Shown here: positions 7,470 to 15,238 of the stretch, piece by piece
How positions within the stretch are numbered: the stretch's first letter is position 1
Layout of the letters: each line of letters starts with the position of its first letter
Assembly (NCBI GenBank): GCA_050012175.1
Contig: JBEKHR010000002.1
Location: forward strand, 1-64,000
Length of the DNA: 64,000 bases
Source of the DNA: CAVROP01 sp050012175
Lineage (GTDB): Bacteria; Acidobacteriota; Terriglobia; UBA7540
Reading direction: 5' to 3'
The notes under the pieces: model-generated
The model's input: only the letters and a program-made list of their open reading frames with translations
Told to the model about the DNA's origin: nothing
Database searches by the model: none
Made by a program: the position numbers and the translations under genes

Positions 7470-8438
7470 ATGGCAGATAAGACCCCAGACCCCGGGCACG
7501 CGATGTTCGGTTTGAACGAGCCGGCCCAAAGTGCCGCACCGGCTGCCGCACCCGGCGCCCCCCAAGTTGTGTATGTGCAGGCGTCGCCCCCCGTGCCAGC
7601 GCCTTCGACCGGCGGCAGCACGATGCGCTGGCTGGTAGGCGCGCTGCTGGCGCTTTCGGTGATTAATCTCATTTTGGTGCTCTATTCCCGGAGCGATCTT
7701 AAGACCATCGTCTCGAAGCAGTCTGACCAGTTGGATCTGCTCACCCGGCGCATGGACACCAGCGACGAGCGTTACGCTCAGTTGCGCGGCCAGTTCCAGG
7801 TGACGTCGGAAAAACTGGGCCTGACCGAGCAGGAACTCGCGCGCGCGCACGCCCTGGCGTCAGATATCCAAAAGAAGCAGCAACAGGCTGTTCAGCAACT
7901 GAACGACGCCATTTCCAAAAAGGCCAGCGCGGAAGAAGTGAATAAGGTCCAGGCGGATGCTAATTCCAAGATCGGCGGGCTTTCCACCGACTTGGCAGGC
8001 ACGAGGAAGGATTTGGAGAGTACCAAGTCCGAATTCGCCAATGCGCTTTCGGGAACCAAGGGCGAACTGAGCGGCGCTATCGCGCGCACGCATGATGAGC
8101 TGGTCGCACTGGCCCACAGGACTGACAGGGACTATTTCGAGTTTAATCTTGCTAAGCGACACTCCCAACAGAAAGTCGGGACCGTGACAGTGCAATTGAC
8201 CAGGACGGACACCAAGCGCAACGTCTTCACCGTCAACCTTCAGTTTGACGACAAGCCTCATGTGTATAGGGACAAAGCCATGGACGAGCCGGTGTACTTC
8301 TACGTGCAGGGGGCTTCGAGCGCCCTCGAGCTGGTGGTGAATAAGCTGGGCAAGGATTCCATCGCCGGTTATGTCAGCACGCCAAAGGCGTTCTTCCCCA
8401 GTGCGACAAACGTACTGGCTGCGCGCCCCGGAGCATGA
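7470..8438 (+). CDS. Single-pass membrane protein with long coiled coil, unknown function
   Basis: I do not recognise a named family. The 322 residues split into a Pro/Ala-rich N-terminus (1-50), one membrane helix at 53-73 (RWLVGALLALSVINLILVLY), a heptad-rich coiled coil at about 75-215 (many Q, E, K and L, with repeats such as LGLTEQELARAH and LESTKSEFANALSGTKGE), and a C-terminal globular part (215-322) with alternating beta-like segments (VGTVTVQLTRTDTKRNVFTV). N-in topology would place the coiled coil and C-domain in the periplasm. AGGAG lies six bases before ATG 7470. It resembles proteins commonly seen as hypothetical in Acidobacteriota, and a structural or envelope role is possible but unproven. 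Confidence 0.75.
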   Translation: MADKTPDPGHAMFGLNEPAQSAAPAAAPGAPQVVYVQASPPVPAPSTGGSTMRWLVGALLALSVINLILVLYSRSDLKTIVSKQSDQLDLLTRRMDTSDERYAQLRGQFQVTSEKLGLTEQELARAHALASDIQKKQQQAVQQLNDAISKKASAEEVNKVQADANSKIGGLSTDLAGTRKDLESTKSEFANALSGTKGELSGAIARTHDELVALAHRTDRDYFEFNLAKRHSQQKVGTVTVQLTRTDTKRNVFTVNLQFDDKPHVYRDKAMDEPVYFYVQGASSALELVVNKLGKDSIAGYVSTPKAFFPSATNVLAARPGA

Positions 8439-8639
8439 GCCGTCGCGAACGAGGGCTGACCTTCGACCTCCAACACTGATTGCCTCTCAAGCTCGCGCTT
8501 GGCCGGAGCGAGGCGCGAGCTTCTTGTTTTTCTGGCCTCTGGGCTTTTCTCGGAAGAGTTGACGCCGGATTGGGCGAGCGGATTTGTTTCCTTACCGATC
8601 ACTTACTACCTACCAGCTACCGACCCCGCAATCCGGTAC

Positions 8640-8718
8640 TGGGTCAATTTGATGCTGTAGCGGCGAGTTTATCTCGCCAAATGGCGGCGTAAAGCCGCCT
8701 CTACATCAAATTGACCCA
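8640..8718. repeat. Nested inverted repeat with perfect 15-bp arms
   Basis: TGGGTCAATTTGATG (8640-8654) and CATCAAATTGACCCA (8704-8718) are perfect inverted copies. Between them lie two smaller hairpins, GGCGAG-TTTAT-CTCGCC and GGCGG-CGTAAAG-CCGCC. The 8439-8806 gap shows no gene. The element may be a small non-autonomous mobile element or, read in the plus direction, a strong transcript-end structure after the 7470 gene. Confidence 0.6.
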
Positions 8719-8763
8719 CTACCCGCAACCCACAGACCTTGCATTCACTGCTAGAATGAAGCC

Positions 8764-8792
8764 TTGACCTGATATCCTGAGAACTCAATGAT
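8764..8792 (+). promoter_or_regulatory. Possible sigma70 promoter of the acyl-CoA dehydrogenase gene
   Basis: TTGACC (8764-8769) and AATGAT (8787-8792) are spaced by 17 bases. The -35 box is close to consensus and the -10 box weak. Transcription would start near 8799, leaving a very short leader before ATG 8807, which argues either for the internal ATG 8834 as start or against this promoter. Confidence 0.3.
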
Positions 8793-8806
8793 CTAATGGG
8801 GGCCTT

Positions 8807-9976
8807 ATGTTTGCATTTCACGGCGTGGATTACATGGAGATTGACGCGCTCTTCAACGACCAGGAAAAGCTGGTGCGGCAGACGGTGCGCGAGTTTGTGG
8901 ACAATGAAATCATACCTAACATCGAGGAGTGGAACCGGGAGGGGAAATTTCCCCAGCACCTCGTACCCTTAATGGCGGGGCTGGGGTTTTACGGCGCAAA
9001 CTTGGAAGGTTACGGCTGCGCGGGGATGTCCAACGTGGAGTACGGGCTGATCATGCAGGAACTCGAGCGGGGAGACAGCGGCTTGCGGAGCTTCGTCTCC
9101 GTGCAGGGCGCGCTGGTGATGTATCCCATCAAGGAATACGGCTCCGAGGAGCAAAAGCAGCGCTGGCTGCCGGCGCTCCAGGAGGGCAGGGCCATCGGAT
9201 GCTTCGGCCTGACGGAACCCGACTTCGGCTCGAACCCCGCCGGCATGAGGACACGCGCCGTAAAGGATGGTGACCGCTACATCCTGAATGGCGAGAAGGC
9301 CTGGATTACCTCCGGTACAATTGCAGACGTGGCGGTGGTGTGGGCGCGCACGGACGAAGGTGTCCGCGGCTTCCTGGTGGAGAAAGGCACGCCGGGCTAC
9401 ACCGCGAAAGACATTAAAGGGAAATGGTCGCTCCGCGCTTCAGTGACTTCCAGCCTGTCACTCCAGGACGTTCGTGTGCCCGTCTCTAACATGCTTCCCA
9501 AAGCGCAGGGGTTGAAAGCGGCGCTGAGCTGCTTGACCCAAGCGCGCTACGGCATCGGATGGGGGGCGATCGGGGCAGCGATGGCCTGTTACAACGAGGC
9601 CTTGGAGTACGCGAAGATACGAAAGCAGTTTGACGACAAGCCCATTGCTTCTCACCAGCTCATTCAGGCGAAGTTCGCCGATATGATCACCGAAATCACC
9701 AAGGCGCAGTTGCTGGCCTTACAGGTGGGGCGCCTGAAAGATCAGGGGCACGCCGATTTCGCGCATGTCTCCATGCTCAAGCGGAATAACGTGAAGATGG
9801 CGCTGGAGGTGGCCCGAGCGGGGCGCGACATCCTGGGCGCCAATGGCGTCGCCGATGAATATCCCATCTTCCGCCACATGTGCAACCTGGAATCGGTCTT
9901 CACCTATGAGGGCACGCACAACATCCACACGCTCATCATCGGCGAGCGGGTGACGGGGGTGCCTGCCTATAAATAG
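8807..9976 (+). CDS. Acyl-CoA dehydrogenase, glutaryl-CoA dehydrogenase-like
   Basis: A 389-residue flavoprotein of the acyl-CoA dehydrogenase family. It has the N-terminal helical domain, the beta domain with FGLTEPDFGSNPAGMRT and EKAWITSG (FAD and substrate contacts), and the C-terminal helical domain with the R-KQFDDKPIASHQLIQ pattern. The predicted catalytic base is E368 in FTYEGTHNIHTLIIG. The YEGTH sequence, together with LRSFVSVQGALVMYPI, is typical of glutaryl-CoA dehydrogenases. The exact substrate is therefore likely glutaryl-CoA or a related acyl-CoA but is not certain. GGGGGCC precedes ATG 8807; ATG 8834 is a second possible start. No electron-transfer flavoprotein genes are nearby. 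Confidence 0.85.
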   Translation: MFAFHGVDYMEIDALFNDQEKLVRQTVREFVDNEIIPNIEEWNREGKFPQHLVPLMAGLGFYGANLEGYGCAGMSNVEYGLIMQELERGDSGLRSFVSVQGALVMYPIKEYGSEEQKQRWLPALQEGRAIGCFGLTEPDFGSNPAGMRTRAVKDGDRYILNGEKAWITSGTIADVAVVWARTDEGVRGFLVEKGTPGYTAKDIKGKWSLRASVTSSLSLQDVRVPVSNMLPKAQGLKAALSCLTQARYGIGWGAIGAAMACYNEALEYAKIRKQFDDKPIASHQLIQAKFADMITEITKAQLLALQVGRLKDQGHADFAHVSMLKRNNVKMALEVARAGRDILGANGVADEYPIFRHMCNLESVFTYEGTHNIHTLIIGERVTGVPAYK

Positions 9977-10069
9977 GAGCGGGGCTTGTCCCGCGCGCTT
10001 GAGGCTCAGGCAGGACTCTGCTGATCTTCTTTTCAGGTATCTGAGCCGACAGAGAGTTTCAGAAAGAAG

Positions 10070-10327
10070 GTGGTGAAGGCGAAAGCGATGACGTTACAGC
10101 ACACGATTAAGGCCGTTGTTCGTCAAGGTGAACAGTCGGGTTACATTGCCGAGTGTCTGGAGATTCCGGTGGTGACGCAAGGTCGAACTCTCGACGAAGT
10201 CACGCGCAATCTGCGCGAGGCTGTGGAACTGCACCTGGAGGGAGAAGACCTGGCAGAGCTGGGTTTGGCACGCTCACCCAGTATTCTCGTCACCTTCGAA
10301 TTGGAGGCGCATCCTGCCACGGCTTAA
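10070..10327 (+). CDS. Orphan HicB-like antitoxin-type protein
   Basis: The conserved part starts at ATG 10088 (MTLQHTIKAVVRQGEQSGYI) and runs AECLEIPVVTQGRTLDEVTRNLREAVELHLEG, the partial RNase H-like HicB fold with the E-C-x-E-x-P-V-x-TQG-T core. Two GTG codons upstream (10070, 10073) keep the frame; AGAAGG at 10064-10069 could serve either. About 80-86 residues is short for a full HicB with a DNA-binding tail, and none is seen. No HicA-like frame precedes or follows; a GC-rich repeat begins about 25 bases downstream. It may have lost its toxin or act alone. Confidence 0.75.
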   Translation: MVKAKAMTLQHTIKAVVRQGEQSGYIAECLEIPVVTQGRTLDEVTRNLREAVELHLEGEDLAELGLARSPSILVTFELEAHPATA

Positions 10328-10354
10328 ACGGCTCTCCGGCCGGGAGGGGAGTCT

Positions 10355-10430
10355 AGAAACGAATTCCCCTCCCGCCGCGGCGGGAGGGGATTAAGGGGTG
10401 GTGGGCCAACCACGCCCGGTTCCCCTTGCG
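10355..10430. repeat. GC-rich dispersed repeat with palindrome
   Basis: The block holds CCCCTCCCGCCG/CGGCGGGAGGGG followed by ATTAAGGGGTGGTGGGCC and CACGCCCGG. The same words occur at 446-560, 1381-1470 and 11555-11660. It lies between the orphan HicB gene and the convergent aldo/keto reductase gene and could end both transcripts. Confidence 0.6.
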
Positions 10431-10465
10431 CTGCCTTGTAGTCAGACGAACCGAAGCTCGAACCA

Positions 10466-11452
10466 TCACAGATTGACGACTTTCATTGCCTGCTCCGCGT
10501 AGCGTTCCCCGGCCGTTACTCCCTTGGGCGCAACCTCGTTGATCCGCGCCAGGTCTTGGGGTGAGAGCTTTAACTTCAACGCCGCAATGTTTTCCTCCAA
10601 ATGCGCCCTCCGCGTGGTGCCGGGGATGGGCACAATATCCTCGCCCTGGGCCAGCACCCAGGCCAAAGCCAACTGCGACGCTTTGCAACCTTTTTCCGAA
10701 GCGATTTGCTCGACCCGGCAGACAAGGTCCAGATTGCGTTTGAAGTTCTCGCCCTGGAAGCGCGGAGATTTGCGACGCCAATCCTCCGCCGCCAAGTCTT
10801 CTACGCTCTTGAAACGGCCCGTCAAAAACCCACGACCGAGCGGGCTGTAAGCAACAAAGGCGATTCCAAGTTCCCGGCAGGTGGAAAGAACCTCGTCCTC
10901 GGGGTCACGGCTCCAGAGTGAATACTCCGTTTGCAAAGCGGTGATGGGGTGGGTGCGGTGCGCGCGGCGAATGGTTGCCGGAGCGGCCTCGGAAAGCCCC
11001 AAGCACCTTATCTTGCCCTCTTCGACCAGCCGCGCCATGGCCCCTACGGTTTCCTCGATGGGCACACTGCCGTCAACACGGTGCTGATAATAGAGGTCAA
11101 TGGTCTCAATGTCGAGGCGCCTCAAGCTGGCTTCGCAGGCGCTGCGCACGTACTCGGGCCGGCCGTTGATTCCCAGGAAGCTACCCTCTGGCCCCCGCAC
11201 GTTGCCGAACTTGGTGGCAAGAACAATATCATTCCGCCGACCCTTGATGGCTTTGCCGACCAGTTCCTCGTTGTGACCCGTGCCGTACATGTCGGCGGTA
11301 TCCAGGAAATTCACACCCAGGTCAACCGCGAGATGAATGGTTGCAACAGACTCCTCTTCGTTTCGTGGCCCGTAGAACTCCGACATGCCCATGCATCCAA
11401 GGCCGATGGCAGAGACGGTGAAAGAACTGTTATCCAGTTTCCTATAACGCAT
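10466..11452 (-). CDS. Aldo/keto reductase, AKR13-like
   Basis: A 328-residue NADPH-dependent aldo/keto reductase. The start MRYRKLDNSSFTVSAIGLGC, then MGMSEFYGPRNEEE and FLDTADMYGTGHNEELVGKA, match the AKR13-type branch (YakC/pyridoxal reductase-like). Tetrad residues D and Y are in FLDTADMYG, K in VLATKFG and H in LYYQHRVD. The conserved AYSPLGRGFLTG and VPIPGTTRRAHLEEN segments bind the cofactor. The substrate is unknown. It has no obvious operon partner. Confidence 0.88.
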   Translation of the reverse strand: MRYRKLDNSSFTVSAIGLGCMGMSEFYGPRNEEESVATIHLAVDLGVNFLDTADMYGTGHNEELVGKAIKGRRNDIVLATKFGNVRGPEGSFLGINGRPEYVRSACEASLRRLDIETIDLYYQHRVDGSVPIEETVGAMARLVEEGKIRCLGLSEAAPATIRRAHRTHPITALQTEYSLWSRDPEDEVLSTCRELGIAFVAYSPLGRGFLTGRFKSVEDLAAEDWRRKSPRFQGENFKRNLDLVCRVEQIASEKGCKASQLALAWVLAQGEDIVPIPGTTRRAHLEENIAALKLKLSPQDLARINEVAPKGVTAGERYAEQAMKVVNL

Positions 11453-11554
11453 TCAGATCCTCTCCCGGAGAGCGTTCAGATTGGCCGCACAAACTGAGAA
11501 TGTCATCCAGGGCGGGTCTCGCTCAACCCTTCCCTGACCGAGGGTGTTGGCAGC

Positions 11555-11660
11555 AGGAGGGGAGTTTAGGAGCAAATTCCCCTCCTCTCCGAGCACGGGA
11601 TTAAGGGGTGGTGGCTCGACCACCCCCAACCCCTCCTGAGCCAGGAGGGGAGTTGCCGCC
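11555..11660. repeat. GC-rich dispersed repeat, fourth copy
   Basis: CCCCTCCTCTCCGAGCACGG, then GATTAAGGGGTGGTGGCTCG, ACCACCCCCAACCCC and a TCCTGAG/CCAGGAGGGG arm. It occupies most of the 11453-11772 gap, where no gene is seen. Confidence 0.6.
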
Positions 11661-11772
11661 TTAGGCTGGACCAACGAAGTTCTTGCATCTGCACCGCGCC
11701 GGACGTAAGCTTCGGGAACTTGCAAGGCCGCGATTGCGTATGCTCTGGTAGAGACGAGTCAAGGAGAGTCTT

Positions 11773-12354
11773 ATGAGTACAAGCCCCCAACCCCCGCGTC
11801 CCCCCGTTCCGCCGCAACCCCCACGGTCGGGCAGCAACATTGTTGCGATTGCCCTGTTGGTCCTGGCACTGATTGTCCTGGTCAGTGGAATCGCTGTTTG
11901 GACCGGCTTAAGGTTTCTTTCCCACAATCTCCGAATGCAAGTTGAGGAGAGGGGGGGCCGCAACAAGGAAGTTTCCATCCATACGCCGGTCGGATCAATT
12001 GAAGTTCATCATGATGTCACAGAGGACAGCTTGGGTTTGCCCCTCTACCCCGGCGCAACGCGGGTGAAAGACAAGGACTCAGCAGCAGTAAACCTCGGTT
12101 TTGGAGGCGAGGCGAGCGTGCAAGTACTGGCCGCGAAATTCGAAACTTCGGACTCATTGGAGAGAGTCAAGGCCTTTTACAAGGAGCACCTGGGAAGTGA
12201 AGTCACTAAATTCACCGATCAGGGTTCGGAAGGAAAAACTACATTCGAGATCAGGACCCACAACCTGGAAAAGGTCGTGGCCTTAGAAGGCGGGGGGAGT
12301 CGGACGCTAATCAAATTGGTCCGGGTATCTTTCGGCAAGAACGAGAGCAACTAA
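11773..12354 (+). CDS. Membrane-anchored protein with Pro-rich N-terminus, unknown function
   Basis: No family recognised. The 193 residues comprise a Pro-rich start (PQPPRPPVPPQPPRSG), a membrane helix at about 24-45 (IVAIALLVLALIVLVSGIAVW), and an extracytoplasmic domain. That domain holds a segment LPLYPGATRVKD, followed by a beta strand, LERVKAFYKEHL and EGKTTFEIRTHN. The pattern 'P-YPGA, then D-V-x-FY' recalls small domains found in many Acidobacteriota and Deltaproteobacteria hypothetical proteins that pair a PGA motif with a following amphipathic helix. GGAGAG lies about seven bases before ATG 11773. Confidence 0.75.
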   Translation: MSTSPQPPRPPVPPQPPRSGSNIVAIALLVLALIVLVSGIAVWTGLRFLSHNLRMQVEERGGRNKEVSIHTPVGSIEVHHDVTEDSLGLPLYPGATRVKDKDSAAVNLGFGGEASVQVLAAKFETSDSLERVKAFYKEHLGSEVTKFTDQGSEGKTTFEIRTHNLEKVVALEGGGSRTLIKLVRVSFGKNESN

Positions 12355-12360
12355 CAAAGG

Positions 12361-12410
12361 CAGTTCACAGTCGAAAAGACAGTCAACAGTCGACAGTCCG
12401 CTGAATCTGC
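12361..12410. repeat. Heptamer-phrased tandem repeat
   Basis: The words CAGTTCACAGTCG, ACAGTCAACAGTCGACAGTCC repeat in roughly 7-base phase. Similar degenerate heptamer tracts recur in the window. The rest of the 12355-12653 gap shows no gene. Confidence 0.5.
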
Positions 12411-12653
12411 GATCGTCGCAAGAAAAATCCGTACAGTCCGATACAATGACAAAGCTACGCGCCCAAACAGCCTGCGATATCACTCCTCAGGCGGCACACG
12501 CTGGCCGGGAGTGGAGCCTCTTCGGCAGAGGCGGGGGAGATGTACAAGTAACCCTCTTTGCCATTTGCACGTCCAACTAAAGGGGGAATAAACCCGGAGA
12601 CTCAGCAGGTAAGTTCCTGGCACAGGTCCCGAGCTGGGAGACGATAAGCAGCG

Positions 12654-13442
12654 ATGATCAGCCGAAATCGGTGGACGGTGACCTTTGCCCTTGGTGCGAT
12701 GGTAATCGGCACGCTATTGTTAGCTTTCCCGTTGCTGGCACAGCAGCAAAACCCGGCGTCTGCGGACACGTCTTCACAAGGCCAGTCCAAGACGGGAGCG
12801 AAAAGTGGGGACGATAAGGACCCCGGAATGCAGGAACAGAAGAGCCCAAAGGATGACCGCCTTTTCTTTGTCTTGCCAAACTATCTGACGGTGGAGAATG
12901 CCAAAAAGATCCCGCCGCTTACAACGGGGCAGAAATTCAAGCTGGTGGCCCTGGGAACGTTCGACCCCGTCGAGTTCCCGTACGTAGGCGTTATCGCCCT
13001 CATCGATCAGGCTGAAAATACTGATCCCAGCTTCCGACAGGGTTTTGCTGGCTATGCAAAGCGTTACGGGGCCGCCTTCGCCGACACCACAATCGAGAAC
13101 TTCATGGTGGGCGCCGTCTTCCCATCACTGCTCCACCAAGATCCTCGATACTACCAGTCGGGTAAAGGGGGGTTCTTTCGCCGTGCTGGTTACGCTGCAT
13201 TGCGGGTCTTTATCATTCGCAGCGACTCCGGGAAAAACCAATTCAACTACTCCGAGTTGGCAGGCAGTGCAGTTGCGGCAGCGCTTTCCAACACCTACCA
13301 TCCGCCTGCGGACCGGAATGCCCTAAACAGCGCCAACATCTGGGTGACGCAGATATGGGGAGATGCGGCGTCCTTTGAATTGAAAGAATTCTGGCCCGAT
13401 ATTCGTCGCAAACTTCACAAGAAGCAGCAGGCTCAGCCATGA
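12654..13442 (+). CDS. Exported protein of unknown function (acidobacterial type)
   Basis: The 262 residues start with a signal peptide (helix WTVTFALGAMVIGTLLLAF, likely cleavage near FPLLAQQQ). A charged low-complexity stretch (QSKTGAKSGDDKDPG) follows, then a conserved-looking domain: VLPNYLTVENAKKIPPLTTG, FDPVEFPYVGVIALIDQA, YAKRYGAAFADTTIENFM, VFPSLLHQDPRYYQSG and NYSELAGSAVAAALSNTYHP. Several short hydrophobic stretches make an outer-membrane or membrane-associated location possible. I recall proteins of this pattern as frequent hypotheticals in Acidobacteriota; no activity is known to me. It is monocistronic. Confidence 0.75.
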   Translation: MISRNRWTVTFALGAMVIGTLLLAFPLLAQQQNPASADTSSQGQSKTGAKSGDDKDPGMQEQKSPKDDRLFFVLPNYLTVENAKKIPPLTTGQKFKLVALGTFDPVEFPYVGVIALIDQAENTDPSFRQGFAGYAKRYGAAFADTTIENFMVGAVFPSLLHQDPRYYQSGKGGFFRRAGYAALRVFIIRSDSGKNQFNYSELAGSAVAAALSNTYHPPADRNALNSANIWVTQIWGDAASFELKEFWPDIRRKLHKKQQAQP

Positions 13443-13451
13443 TGGTCTGTC

Positions 13452-13492
13452 GTGGCGACCGGTATGTGGTAGGTGGTAGACGGTAGGTGGGG
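13452..13492. repeat. Short degenerate tandem repeat
   Basis: GGTATGTGGTAGGTGGTAG, ACGGTAGGTGGGG: repeats of GGTAGGT-type words. A related tract is at 16945-16985. Confidence 0.45.
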
Positions 13493-13656
13493 AAAACACC
13501 TCTTAACCACTGGCCTCTCGAAGGTGAGTTCTGGTTTAGGAAGGATCAGCGCATACGAACCTTGCGCGGAACGGCATGCCAATAGCTTTTTCCAGCAACC
13601 TCTAATCTGCTATCATCATTTCCCCCTGGGGATTCGGAACAACATGAGGAGGTGCC

Positions 13657-14364
13657 ATGGAATTTGAGCATCGCGTCGTGATTGTAACGGGTGGCACTGG
13701 CGCATTAGGAAGTTCCGTGGCTTTGGACCTGTTACGGTCTGGCGCCGGCGTCGCGGTTACGTACCGTTCCGAGAAGGAATGGGCCGCGCTGGAGGGCAGG
13801 GCCGGCGAACACCAGGGAAATCTCATGGGTGCGAAAGTGGATCTGATGCAGGCCCCTGAAGTCGAACGCTTGGTGGCAGATGTCTTGTCGAAGTGGCAGC
13901 GCATCGATCACCTCGTCGCCGTGGCGGGTGGCTTCGCGGCCGGCAAGAGCTTCGAGACCGATGACAAGACCTGGGACCACATGTTCAACCTGAACCTCCG
14001 CTCCCTCATTTTCTGTTTACGTTCCATCGTCCCGGTCATGATTCGTCAAAACTTTGGCAGAATCGTGACCGTCTCGAGCGGGTCAATCCTGCGCGGAGGC
14101 GGGGCCAGCATAGCCGCCTATGCCGTTTCCAAAGGGGCGGTTCGCCAGCTCAGCGAAATCCTTGCAGACGAACTCAAGGCGTACGACATCCACGTTCACT
14201 GCATCCTGCCGGGAACAATGGATACTGAGGCCAATCGCCTCGCCATGCCCAAGGCGGACTTCTCCAAGTGGGTGAAGACCGACGAGGTGGCGCGCCTTGT
14301 CCACTTTTTCCTCAGCGACGACTCCCGTGCCGTGCGCTCCGCCGTTGTGCCCGTGCTCGGGTAA
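13657..14364 (+). CDS. SDR family oxidoreductase
   Basis: A 235-residue short-chain dehydrogenase/reductase. The NAD(P)-binding TGGTGALG is at 11-18, the family AGG at 90-92, NLNLRS at 111-116, the catalytic Ser at 140-141, and the YxxxK motif is Y155-K159 (YAVSK). PGTMDTEANRLAMP at the C-terminal side is the usual substrate-lid region. A strong AGGAGG lies six bases before ATG 13657. Length is slightly below average because the C-terminal tail is short. Substrate and cofactor preference cannot be assigned; no obvious operon partner. Confidence 0.88.
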   Translation: MEFEHRVVIVTGGTGALGSSVALDLLRSGAGVAVTYRSEKEWAALEGRAGEHQGNLMGAKVDLMQAPEVERLVADVLSKWQRIDHLVAVAGGFAAGKSFETDDKTWDHMFNLNLRSLIFCLRSIVPVMIRQNFGRIVTVSSGSILRGGGASIAAYAVSKGAVRQLSEILADELKAYDIHVHCILPGTMDTEANRLAMPKADFSKWVKTDEVARLVHFFLSDDSRAVRSAVVPVLG

Positions 14365-14444
14365 AGGAGTCGGGAGTCAGGATCCGGGATTCAGGAGACA
14401 GAGGCAAGCGTAGCGCAGGTTCCGTCCCGCCCTGCTCCTTATAA

Positions 14445-14746
14445 TCCGCAGATTCCGCAGATGACACAGATTACCATCAGCGGTCGGGGTCTTTGTGGTC
14501 TGCGCAATCTGCTAATTCTGTGGATCACTTACTGCGGACAAATCGCTTGTATTCAAGCGACGGTGCGCCGAAGTTCAGCAGCAGGCCGACTTCAAAGCCC
14601 GCGGCCTTGAGGTACTTGACCAGTCGCGTCTTTCTTCACTCATCTGCGTCATCTGCGCAATCTGCGGATTTGTTTTTGCCCGCCAGCGCCTCCGCTTTCC
14701 GGTTGTTATAGTCCGCAGATTCCACAGATGACACAGATTACTATCA
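14445..14746. repeat. Direct 35-bp repeats flanking a gene remnant
   Basis: TCCGCAGATTCCGCAGATGA... at 14445-14479 and 14712-14746 are identical at 33 of 35 positions and both follow a TTATA(A/G) word. Between them are further CATCTGCGTCATCTGCGC words in opposite sense and the GxxExxY remnant. I recall such TCTGCG/CGCAGA repeats as frequent companions of GxxExxY genes in many bacteria. Confidence 0.6.
14525..14632 (-). pseudogene. GxxExxY protein, C-terminal remnant
   Basis: On the minus strand, from about 14629 down to the stop at 14525-14527, the frame reads TRLVKYLKAAGFEVGLLLNF then GAPSLEYKRFVRSK. This is the C-terminal end of the small GxxExxY (PD-(D/E)XK-like) protein family, where Y-L-K/R-A-T/S-G-x-E-V-G-L-L-L-N-F-G is the hallmark. 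Homology stops abruptly at about 14630 and an in-frame stop lies at 14636-14638. The catalytic GxxExxY N-terminal part is absent, so this is a fragment left between direct repeats. Confidence 0.7.
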
Positions 14747-14818
14747 ACAGCCCATCCGACACTACCTTCCCCACCGGACCCTGTCTGTTATCGGCGAATC
14801 AGGGGCTCCGATTTCGGA

Positions 14819-14869
14819 TTGAAACTTGGGGCTGAGGCAGCTATAATGAGTGCTTGTGCGTTAGCACTC
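14819..14869 (+). promoter_or_regulatory. rpmE promoter with everted CIRCE-like dyad
   Basis: TTGAAA (14819-14824), a 17-base spacer and TATAAT (14842-14847) form a near-consensus sigma70 promoter. Right after the -10 box, GAGTGCT (14848-14854) and AGCACTC (14863-14869) form a dyad over the predicted start of transcription. The right arm TTAGCACTC equals one CIRCE half-site, but the halves are in everted order relative to CIRCE. AAGGAG follows at 14870-14875, just before the L31 start. A repressor site is plausible. Confidence 0.65.
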
Positions 14870-14879
14870 AAGGAGTTCC

Positions 14880-15137
14880 ATGAAGAACGCTATTCACCCC
14901 AATTATCATGCAGTGACCGTAACCTGCGCGTGCGGATACACCTTCAAGACGCGCTCCACCTATAAGAGCGACGTGTTGCACCTGGAAATCTGTTCCCATT
15001 GCCACCCGTTCTTCACCGGGAAACAGAAGATAATGGACAGTGCGGGCCGCGTTGAGCGGTTCCAGCGCAAGTATGCGGACTTCAGGAAGGCCGCTGCTGC
15101 GCTCAGTGAGGGGAAATCGCCGGCGCCGAGCAAGTAG
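14880..15137 (+). CDS. rpmE: Large ribosomal subunit protein bL31
   Basis: This 85-residue protein starts MKNAIHPNYHAVTVTCACGY and is a zinc-containing (C+) bL31 of the 50S subunit, at the subunit bridge region. The zinc ligands are C16, C18, C38 and C41 (CAC...EICSHCHPFFTGKQK), so this is not the zinc-free paralogue. GRVERFQRKYAD is the usual C-terminal motif, followed by a short Ala/Lys tail. AAGGAG sits five bases before the ATG. The gene has its own promoter with an overlapping dyad, and the thyX gene follows after 94 bases. Confidence 0.96.
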   Translation: MKNAIHPNYHAVTVTCACGYTFKTRSTYKSDVLHLEICSHCHPFFTGKQKIMDSAGRVERFQRKYADFRKAAAALSEGKSPAPSK

Positions 15138-15149
15138 GAAGCGAGGCGC

Positions 15150-15238
15150 CAGGCGTCAGGTTTCAGATGGCGTAACACCTGGTTCCAGTCACGGCGATGG
15201 ATTTTTTGGGGCATCTGAAACCTGACACCTGATGCCTG
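15150..15238. repeat. Inverted repeat covering the thyX start codon
   Basis: CAGGCGTCAGGTTTCAGATG (15150-15169) pairs with CATCTGAAACCTGACACCTG and following bases (15212-15238), with a small bulge near the base of the stem. The loop contains TTTTTTGGGG. The right arm contains ATG 15232, the apparent thyX start, so in RNA the start would be paired. As a rho-independent terminator for rpmE it is not classic, because the T-run is in the loop. Confidence 0.6.
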
